From Geomobilibacter sp964431365 (GTDB lineage: Bacteria > Desulfobacterota > Desulfuromonadia > Geobacterales > DSM-12255): a stretch of 37,273 bases of DNA. The notes beneath the pieces were generated by a model. The model did not search any database. It had not been told where the DNA came from and worked only from the letters and a program-made list of their open reading frames with translations. Below, one piece after another: positions 31,764-37,273 of this stretch. The DNA lies in the NCBI GenBank assembly GCA_964431365.1, contig CAYSJJ010000040.1, forward strand, positions 1 to 37,273. Reading direction: 5' to 3'. Made by a program: the position numbers and the translations under genes. Numbering within the stretch: position 1 is the stretch's first letter; each line of letters starts with the position of its first letter.

Positions 31764-32429
31764 ATGTCCCACGCCCTGGTGGTGCAACTGAATCTGCTGC
31801 TGGCCGCCCTGATCCTCCTCACCTCCTTTGCCCTCCTGGTGCAGCGGCGGATGTTCGCCATCCTGCATATCTTTGCCTGGCAGGGGTTCTTCCTGGCGCT
31901 CAGCACCGGCATCATCGGTTTCGCCACCGGGGTGCACCACCTGTATCTCTCATCCCTCCTGACGCTGGGGATGAAGGTGATCCTGCTCCCCTATATCCTC
32001 TACAAACTGATCCTGAAACTCCGGATCCACCGTGAGATAGAGAGCGTGGTGAACGTACCGACAACCATGATGATCGGCATTGCCCTGGTGATCTTCTCCT
32101 ATCACCTGACCGAGCCGATCAGGCAGCTGTCGGCGCTGATGACGCGCACAACCCTGGCGGTGGCACTGGCCACGGTCATGCTGGGGCTCCTGATGATGGT
32201 GACCCGCCGTCACGCGGTGAGCCAGATCGTCGGCTTTCTGGCCATGGAAAACGGCCTCTTCTTCGCCGCCACCAGCGCCACCTATGGCATGCCGATGGTG
32301 GTGGAGCTGGGGGTCGCGCTGGACCTCCTGATCGCCGCGTTCATCTTCGGCATCTTCTTCTTCCACATCAACACGACCTTTGACAGCCTCGACGTGGACC
32401 AGATGGCGAAACTGAAGGAGAGCGACTGA
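31764..32429 (+). CDS. hyfE: HyfE/EhrC-like membrane subunit
   Basis: This 221-residue, highly hydrophobic protein corresponds to HyfE, a fusion-like relative of NuoK with extra helices. It shows RRMFAILHIFAWQGFFLALSTG near the N-terminus and the NuoK-like part VTRRHAVSQIVGFLAMENGLFFAATSATYGMPMVVELGVALDLLIAAFIFG, with the conserved Glu residues in the middle of helices used for proton movement. It starts four bases after hyfC and overlaps hyfF by one base. Confidence 0.9.
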   Translation: MSHALVVQLNLLLAALILLTSFALLVQRRMFAILHIFAWQGFFLALSTGIIGFATGVHHLYLSSLLTLGMKVILLPYILYKLILKLRIHREIESVVNVPTTMMIGIALVIFSYHLTEPIRQLSALMTRTTLAVALATVMLGLLMMVTRRHAVSQIVGFLAMENGLFFAATSATYGMPMVVELGVALDLLIAAFIFGIFFFHINTTFDSLDVDQMAKLKESD

Positions 32430-33877
32430 TGACCCTGACGCTGCTCCTCTGGATTTCGGTGCTGGTGGCCGTTGCCCTTGCCTTTATCGGCGACTGGCGC
32501 TACGCCCCGGAGGTGAACATCACCGGATCTGCATTGACCTTTGCCGCCAGCCTGGCCCTGGCGCTGCAGGTCTATCGCGGGGGACCGTTCCTGGCCGGCG
32601 GCAACTTCTTTTTCGTCGATCCCTTCAATGTCTATCTGGTGGTGCTGACCACCTTCGTCTCCATGACCACCGCCATCTTCAGCCGGCGCTACATGCGGAC
32701 GGAGCGCGCCCACGGCCGGGTCGGCCCGGTGCGGATGCGCTTTTACCACGCCATGTTCCAGCTCTTCATCTTTGCCATGCTCATGGCCCTCCTCACCAAC
32801 AACCTCGGGGTGCTCTGGATCTCCATGGAGCTGGCCACCCTTGCCACGGTGCTGCTGGTGTCGCTCTACCGCACCCCCACCGCCATCGAGGCGGCCTGGA
32901 AATACTTCATCCTCTGCGGGGTGGGGATCGCCCAGGCGCTCTTCGGTACCGTGCTCCTCTATTTTGCGGCGGAACGGGTGCTGGGGGAGGGGGGGAACGC
33001 GCTGCTCTGGACCAACCTGAGCCAGGTGAGCGGGCAACTGGAGCCGACCGTGCTCCGGCTGGCGTTCGTCTTCCTGATGGTCGGCTACGGTACCAAGGTC
33101 GGCCTGGTGCCGGTGCACAACTGGCTGCCGGACGCCCACAGCGAAGGGCCGACGCCGATTTCGGCCGTGCTGTCCGGGCTCCTCCTGAACGTCGCCCTCT
33201 ATGCCCTGGTCCGCTGCAAATCGCTCGTGGACGGCTCCACCGGCACGCACCTGGCCGGGAACATGATGATCGGCTTCGGCCTCCTGTCGCTGCTGGTGGC
33301 CTCCTTCTCCCTGCTGCGGCAAAAGGATATCAAGCGGCTCTTCGCGTACTCCTCCATCGAGCATATGGGGATCGCCACCTTTGCCTTCGGTCTGGGGGGG
33401 CCGATCGCCACCTTTGGCGGCATGCTCCACATGCTGGTGCACAGCCTGACGAAATCGGCGGTTTTCTACAGCGTCGGCCACGCCTCCCAGATGCACGGCA
33501 CCCAGGAGATGTCGCGGATCAGGGGGCTGATCCGGGGGAATCCGCCGGTCGGCTGGGGACTGCTCCTCGGCGTGATGGCCCTGGCCGGCATGCCCCCCTT
33601 CGGTCTCTTTGCCAGCGAGTTCCTGATCCTGACCGCCACCATCAAGCAGATGCCGCTGGTGACCCCGCTCCTCCTGATCGGGCTGGCGGTCGCCTTTGCC
33701 GGGCTCTTCCGCCGCGTGCAGCCGATGGTGGCGGGGCTCATACCCCCCTGGCAGAAGCCGCTCACCGCCGCCAACATCCCGGTCGTCCTCCATATGGCAC
33801 TGGTGCTGCTCCTGGGGATCTATGTCCCCGGTTTCCTTGCCAGCTGGTTCCAGGCGGCGGTGGGGCTGCTGAAATGA
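32429..33877 (+). CDS. hyfF: HyfF/EhrD-like proton-translocating membrane subunit
   Basis: The 482-residue protein is a second antiporter-type (NuoL/N-like) subunit. Diagnostic parts are NNLGVLWISMELATLATVLLVSLYRTPTAIEAAWKYFILCG, GYGTKVGLVPVHNWLPDAHSEGPTPISAVLSG and KDIKRLFAYSSIEHMGIATFAFG, carrying the Glu, Lys and His residues of the proton path. Its start shares one base with the hyfE stop. Together with HyfB it gives the complex two pump modules, as in Hyf and Ehr complexes. Confidence 0.93.
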   Translation: MTLTLLLWISVLVAVALAFIGDWRYAPEVNITGSALTFAASLALALQVYRGGPFLAGGNFFFVDPFNVYLVVLTTFVSMTTAIFSRRYMRTERAHGRVGPVRMRFYHAMFQLFIFAMLMALLTNNLGVLWISMELATLATVLLVSLYRTPTAIEAAWKYFILCGVGIAQALFGTVLLYFAAERVLGEGGNALLWTNLSQVSGQLEPTVLRLAFVFLMVGYGTKVGLVPVHNWLPDAHSEGPTPISAVLSGLLLNVALYALVRCKSLVDGSTGTHLAGNMMIGFGLLSLLVASFSLLRQKDIKRLFAYSSIEHMGIATFAFGLGGPIATFGGMLHMLVHSLTKSAVFYSVGHASQMHGTQEMSRIRGLIRGNPPVGWGLLLGVMALAGMPPFGLFASEFLILTATIKQMPLVTPLLLIGLAVAFAGLFRRVQPMVAGLIPPWQKPLTAANIPVVLHMALVLLLGIYVPGFLASWFQAAVGLLK

Positions 33878-33923
33878 GGGTATGGGCGCGGACAGACCAC
33901 GGTACGGTCAAAGGCGGACGGTC

Positions 33924-35501
33924 ATGACGATACTCTACGACACCTTGAGCAGCCATTTCGGGACAGCGGCCATCCCCGGCACCACCCGTTCGTCGGGGAG
34001 GGTGCGGGAGTTGACCGTCCCCCGGGAACAGTTTGTGGAAGCAGCCAGGATCATGAAGGTGGTTTCCGCCCGGCTGGCTGCCGAGTGGGGGGTGGATGAA
34101 TCGCCGCTCGGGCGGGGATTCGCCGTGATCGCCTGCTTTGCCCTGGCCGGCGAGTACCTGCTGGTACGCTGCGACCTGCCGCTGGACGACCCCACCTTTC
34201 CGAGCCTGACGATGAAGTATATTCCCGCCTTCCGCTTCGAGCGCCAGATGCACAGCCTGCTAGGGCTGATCCCGACCGGGCATGTCCACTCCGACCTGCG
34301 CCCCTGGATCAAGTTCGAGGACTGGCCGCCAGACGCCTGGCCGCTCCGCAAATCCTTCGCCGCCGATACCATCCTCCCGCGGGTGGCGGGGGAATACCGC
34401 TGGGCGCGGGTGAGCGGCGAGGGGGTCTACGAAATCCCGGTCGGGCCGGTCCATGCCGGGATCATCGAGCCGGGGCATTTCCGGTTCCAGGCCGTCGGGG
34501 AAGATATCCTCAACCTGGAAGAGCGGCTCGGCTATACCCACAAGGGGATCGAAAAGCGGTTCGAGGCCCTTTCCCCGGCTGATGGGGCGCGGCTGGCCGG
34601 CCGGGTTTCCGGCGACTGCACCGTCGCGCACGCCCTCACGTACTGCCGCTGCCTGGAAGCGCTCTGCGGCTGCCAGCCGCCGGCGCGGGCCCAGTGGCTG
34701 CGGGCGATCTTTCTCGAGCGTGAACGGATCGCCAACCATCTGGGGGACATTGGCGCCATTGCCAACGATGCGGCCTTTGCATTTTTCCTCTACCAGTTGT
34801 CCCGACTGAAGGAGCGGATGCTCCGCACCAATCGACAGCTCTTCGGCCACCGCTATCTCATGGACAGGGTCGTTCCGGGCGGGGTGTCCGTCGACCTCCC
34901 CCCGGGGGGCGTGGCAACCATCAGGGAGGAGTTGGAGTGGCTCGCGGCCGAATTCGAGCGGATCATCAGCATCTACGATCTGAACCCATCCCTGGAGGAT
35001 CGCCTGCGCACCACCGGCGTACTGAGCCGGGAACTCGCCCGCGACCTGGGAACGGTCGGCTATGTGGCGAGGGCCAGCGGACAGCACCTCGACTGCCGCA
35101 TCCAGTCCCCGTTCCCCCCCTACGACCGGGTCCCGCCCCGGGAGATCGTCCTCAATTCGTGCGACGTGCACGCCCGTGCCTGGGTGCGGGTGGAAGAGAT
35201 CCGCGACTCCATCCGTCTGATCATCGCGTTTCTGGACACCCTGCCCGGCGACGGGATACAGGCACCCTGCGGGGAGCTTCCTCCCGACCAGAGTTCGTTC
35301 AGCAGTGTGGAAGGGTGGCGGGGGGAGATCGTTTACTGGCTGCAGTCCGGGCCTGACGGCGGGATCAACCGCTGCATGATCCGCGACCCCTCCAGCGTCA
35401 ACTGGCTGGGGCTGGAGCAGGCGGTGCTGGGGAATATCGTTCCCGACTTCCCCCTCTGCAACAAGAGCTTCAACCAGTCTTATTCGGGGAATGATCTGTA
35501 G
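33924..35501 (+). CDS. Hydrogenase-related large subunit lacking the Ni-binding cysteines (EhrL/HyfG-like)
   Basis: The 525-residue product fuses a NuoC-like N-terminal domain (about 1-145) to a NuoD/hydrogenase-large-subunit domain, as in HyfG/HycE. In active [NiFe] hydrogenases the L1 motif is RxCGxCxxxH. Here it reads RVSGDCTVAH (S229 in place of the first Cys, C232 kept). The C-terminal DPCxxC pair is replaced by DPSSVNW, and the protein ends NKSFNQSYSGNDL as in Ehr and complex-I-like proteins. It should therefore not make hydrogen and fits the Ehr complexes known in Geobacter. The ATG at 33924 is chosen; an upstream in-frame ATG at 33882 lacks spacing for a ribosome binding site. The expected small subunit gene does not follow. 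Confidence 0.88.
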   Translation: MTILYDTLSSHFGTAAIPGTTRSSGRVRELTVPREQFVEAARIMKVVSARLAAEWGVDESPLGRGFAVIACFALAGEYLLVRCDLPLDDPTFPSLTMKYIPAFRFERQMHSLLGLIPTGHVHSDLRPWIKFEDWPPDAWPLRKSFAADTILPRVAGEYRWARVSGEGVYEIPVGPVHAGIIEPGHFRFQAVGEDILNLEERLGYTHKGIEKRFEALSPADGARLAGRVSGDCTVAHALTYCRCLEALCGCQPPARAQWLRAIFLERERIANHLGDIGAIANDAAFAFFLYQLSRLKERMLRTNRQLFGHRYLMDRVVPGGVSVDLPPGGVATIREELEWLAAEFERIISIYDLNPSLEDRLRTTGVLSRELARDLGTVGYVARASGQHLDCRIQSPFPPYDRVPPREIVLNSCDVHARAWVRVEEIRDSIRLIIAFLDTLPGDGIQAPCGELPPDQSSFSSVEGWRGEIVYWLQSGPDGGINRCMIRDPSSVNWLGLEQAVLGNIVPDFPLCNKSFNQSYSGNDL

Positions 35502-35573
35502 GCCGGAGAAGAGTTGTTCCGTTCAACCATCAAATACCGCAACACTTGGCCCATAAAGCCAGAGATGGAAAAG

Positions 35574-35692
35574 TATATAGATGTAGATGAATTTAATAAC
35601 AAGCCGTGACCTACTTTCTATCTACATGTATATGGCTATCCACATATAGATGGAACCATCTACATTTATACACTTCTATATACATCTATATA
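35574..35692. repeat. AT-rich block with repeated ATAGATGTA motifs in both orientations
   Basis: The outer copies TATATAGATGTA (35574-35585) and TACATCTATATA (35681-35692) are perfect 12-base inverted repeats. Between them CTATCTACATG, ATATAGATGGA and CCATCTACAT repeat the motif, and TAGATGG-aa-CCATCTA forms a short hairpin near 35648. No gene is visible in 35502-35751. The block lies between the hydrogenase-related operon and the first gene cassette. Confidence 0.6.
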
Positions 35693-35751
35693 GCAGACCC
35701 TAACTGGTGATTTACGAGTTGAACCATAAAATTGGAAGAAGGAGGACGAGG

Positions 35752-36174
35752 ATGCTACTGGCTAAACAAATGAAAAAAATTAAAGAGGATGTACTTAAGG
35801 CATATAAAGACAAATACCCTAATTGGACTGGCGTTGAGGTTACAGAAATAGTAGATAATGAGTACTTCGATGTAATAGTTGCAGTTAAATCGAACGAATT
35901 CCCCGATGGAGAGGTTTGTATTTATCGAAAAGACGGTGTAAGAATCTTCGACAGCACGCCAGAGGTAGTAAGATATTTAGAGTTAAAAGCAAAGAACATA
36001 GTCAGCTTTCGTGAAAAATTTGTAGCACTTATAGTTTTTTTCATGCTTTGCATATTCGCTGGTGTTGTCTTTATACAACAAGATAAGAATGCTATAGCAT
36101 TAGTGACAACATCGATATCGGGCATATTAGGGACTTTTGTTGGCGTAAAAATGGGTTCTAAAGATAAAGATTAG
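35752..36174 (+). CDS. Cassette-encoded membrane protein, unknown
   Basis: The 140-residue product has a charged N-terminal domain (MLLAKQMKKIKEDVLKAYKD..., with FPDGEVCIYRKDGVRIFDSTPEVVRYLELKA) and two C-terminal membrane helices (FVALIVFFMLCIFAGVVFI and IALVTTSISGILGTFVGVKMG). The ATG at 35752 has AGGAGG upstream; the GTG at 35707 lies outside the cassette boundary and is rejected. I do not recognise the family. The stop TAG directly precedes the attC site, as is usual for cassette genes. Confidence 0.7.
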   Translation: MLLAKQMKKIKEDVLKAYKDKYPNWTGVEVTEIVDNEYFDVIVAVKSNEFPDGEVCIYRKDGVRIFDSTPEVVRYLELKAKNIVSFREKFVALIVFFMLCIFAGVVFIQQDKNAIALVTTSISGILGTFVGVKMGSKDKD

Positions 36175-36227
36175 GTTCAACAAGCGGCACGACCGGCCGA
36201 AGGCCGGTCAGCCTTATGGCGTTGGCA
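36175..36227 (+). repeat. attC recombination site 1
   Basis: The site runs from GTTCAAC (36175-36181) to GTTGGCA (36221-36227). Its centre GACCGGCC-gaa-GGCCGGTC is a perfect eight-base-pair stem. Flanking AAG and CTT also pair, with unpaired bases on the left side. TTATGGCGTTGG at the right end is typical for attC sites. Confidence 0.75.
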
Positions 36228-36237
36228 GGGGAACTGA

Positions 36238-36636
36238 ATGAACTCTGAGATTGTCCAAGATTGGGCAGTGGTTAAAAAATTTTGTTCTGGAAGTCATAGA
36301 CAGGCATTAATTCCGGGATGTGGTTTCATAAACGAAACGCCGCCAGAGGAATTTTATAACCTTCCGCTTGTTCTTGCCTACGGAGTGCTTGATCAAGTGC
36401 TTAGTGATTTTATGGAAAAAGGACTATTTCCAAGTCCGAACCGAAAAAGGCCACTACTGGGTGACAAAATGATTGCGTCACGCCACCACCTTCAATGGCG
36501 GAATTATGAATTTGTGGAACAAGGGAAAAATGCCCGTAACAACTTGGCACATGAGGGATATCTTCTGGGGAAATTTCAGTGTCTTGAATTCATAGACGCA
36601 ATCGAAAATGAACTGAACGGATGGGGTGTTCTCTGA
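36238..36636 (+). CDS. Cassette-encoded HEPN-like protein
   Basis: The 132-residue protein is mostly helical and carries RNNLAH, a match to the Rx4H motif of HEPN domains, within QGKNARNNLAHEGYLLGKFQCLEFIDAIENEL. HEPN proteins are often RNases or parts of toxin-antitoxin and defence systems, but many members are non-catalytic. The ATG has AGGGGAA six bases upstream and starts 17 bases after the cassette boundary. No antitoxin-like partner gene is beside it. The family call is tentative. Confidence 0.65.
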   Translation: MNSEIVQDWAVVKKFCSGSHRQALIPGCGFINETPPEEFYNLPLVLAYGVLDQVLSDFMEKGLFPSPNRKRPLLGDKMIASRHHLQWRNYEFVEQGKNARNNLAHEGYLLGKFQCLEFIDAIENELNGWGVL

Positions 36637-36678
36637 TGAAGTGGCCGACGCCGAAAGGGCTCCGAATGGATCTGTAAT

Positions 36679-36741
36679 TGCCAACAAAGCACAGCAGCAG
36701 TCTCCGCTAGCGCTCCGCTGTTGTGTTCTCCCACGTTGAAT
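36679..36741 (+). repeat. attC recombination site 2
   Basis: The site runs from TGCCAAC (36679-36685) to GTTGAAT (36735-36741), the latter a perfect GTTRRRY core. AA-G-CACAGCAGC on the left pairs with GCTGTTGTGTT on the right, leaving one unpaired G. That single extrahelical base on the left arm is a hallmark of folded attC sites. Confidence 0.75.
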
Positions 36742-36760
36742 TCAAGAGGAGGTATCCATT

Positions 36761-37237
36761 TTGAAGGGGCAATGGATAGGTAAAGCGACAGGTGATATTG
36801 AAGGACTGATCATTCTCAATGCCGATGATCGTGGTAATTATTATTCCGGTGTTGCATTTTTTTTACCTGACAATCCTCAATTGCCGGCATCAGCGGCATT
36901 CTTCCAGACGGAAAGCAAGAAGAGGCATTTTAAATTCAAGTCATATCTCACAGCTATTGAGCCAACAACAGGATTAGCTGGGGACTGGAATGAAATTCAA
37001 AAATATTATCCCAATGTTACTCATGGGAAAGAAGCTTTAGTCAAAGGGAGTTTTGCCGGAAACAAACTTGAACTTCAGGCTGTTACTGACTTGGGAACAA
37101 AATTAGTGGGTCATTTAGAGAAAGAAGCAATTTCTAATTTATCAACAATCGAATCAGAAACAAAAACGTGGGAAGAATATAAACAATATGTCGCTGATCT
37201 TTTGGGTAAGAACCTATTGTGTCAAATACCACCGTAA
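36761..37237 (+). pseudogene. FRG-domain family protein, truncated by an insertion
   Basis: The start is a TTG with AGGAGG eight bases upstream, 26 bases into the third cassette. The 158 residues match the N-terminal region that precedes the FRG domain in a family of cassette- and defence-associated proteins: GQWIGKATGDIEGLIILNADDRGNYYSG, then ASAAFFQT and finally ETKTWEEYKQYVADLLGKNLL. In those proteins FRGQ...W.L.TSFHR should follow at once. Here the frame instead reads CQIPP and stops at 37237. The change point coincides with TGTCAAAT at 37220, the likely end of an insertion element. The functional FRG domain is therefore missing in the window. Confidence 0.65.
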
Positions 37238-37273
37238 TTGAGCACCCTTGAAACCAACGGAATTGAGCAGCTC
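37220..37273. mobile_element. Probable left end of an IS21-type insertion sequence (partial)
   Basis: Starting at TGTCAAATACC, the sequence carries two near-identical internal repeats, CGTAATTGAGCACC and CGGAATTGAGCAGC. IS21-family ends begin with TG and hold several such short repeats. The FRG reading is lost exactly here. The transposase genes would lie beyond the window. Confidence 0.5.

Larger units (their letters stand above)
35718..37219 (+). mobile_element. Integron gene-cassette array without a visible integrase
   Basis: Three same-strand genes are each preceded by a GTT core site (GTTGAAC at 35718, GTTGGCA at 36221, GTTGAAT at 36735). The first two are followed by attC-like sites at 36175 and 36679. 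In each of these cassettes the left box of its own attC is the exact complement of the cassette's own first seven bases (GTTCAAC with GTTGAAC, TGCCAAC with GTTGGCA). This is the relation expected if each cassette was once circular. The DNA is much more AT-rich than the operon to its left. The integrase gene is not in the window. Confidence 0.75.

Noticed and set aside
33924..35501. Catalytic [NiFe] hydrogenase large subunit
   Set aside because: Three of the four nickel-binding cysteines are missing (RVSGDC and DPSSVNW).
35574..35692. CRISPR array
   Set aside because: The repeats are only 9 to 12 bases, occur in both orientations and have irregular spacing, unlike CRISPR repeats.
35707..35751. 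GTG start at 35707 for the first cassette gene
   Set aside because: It lies upstream of the cassette boundary GTTGAAC and lacks a ribosome binding site, while the ATG at 35752 has AGGAGG.

Overview
The window looks like a piece of a Geobacter-type deltaproteobacterial genome (Desulfuromonadales/Geobacterales). The clues are a 1,507-residue multiheme cytochrome mixing CxxCH and CxxxxCH motifs, an Ehr-type (energy-converting hydrogenase related) gene cluster, a GeoRSP-type radical SAM peptide system, sigma-54-type promoters, and Geobacter-like palindromic intergenic repeats. A run of ten N bases at 24535-24544 shows this is a draft scaffold.

Layout. (1) 1-3461, minus strand: a heat-shock/chaperone operon with three different Hsp20 proteins, a small CxxC protein, CbpA and CbpM, driven by a good sigma-70-like promoter at 3433-3461. 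It ends in a PsiE-family gene that stops early. (2) 3829-3876: a degenerate tRNA-3'-end-like sequence followed by a perfect terminator hairpin. A related pair lies at 28514-28582, so both flank the whole 24.7 kb block between them. (3) 3920-14691, minus strand: a translationally coupled pair, the giant multiheme cytochrome followed by a 2,084-residue secreted beta-propeller/fibronectin-III protein. (4) 14955-15054: two divergent sigma-54-type promoters, one facing the cytochrome and one facing (5) the 15258-28503 plus-strand cluster. That cluster holds a 20-residue geopeptide-like precursor ending in Cys, a beta-helix protein, two secreted Ig-like/regulatory proteins, two orphan solute-binding proteins, a ResB-like protein, an ArsP-type permease with an extra C-terminal domain, a cupin, a PqqD-like chaperone, a radical SAM/SPASM maturase, a second SPASM protein without the SAM cluster, a small membrane-anchored protein and a YedE-family selenium/sulfur transporter. 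(6) 28777-35501, plus strand: an Ehr/Hyf-like membrane complex (hyfB, C, E, F and a large subunit) whose large subunit lacks the Ni-binding cysteines and whose small subunit is absent. (7) 35502-37273: AT-rich DNA of different composition carrying integron gene cassettes with two recognisable attC sites but no integrase, ending in what looks like the left end of an IS21-type element that cuts an FRG-domain gene.

Working model (inference): the peptide made at 15258 is held by the PqqD-like protein and modified by the radical SAM enzyme with help from the SPASM partner. It is used outside or at the membrane together with the binding proteins, permease and surface proteins of the cluster. Shared divergent sigma-54 control suggests the peptide system and the extracellular cytochrome/adhesin pair are switched on together, which would connect peptide modification to extracellular electron transfer.
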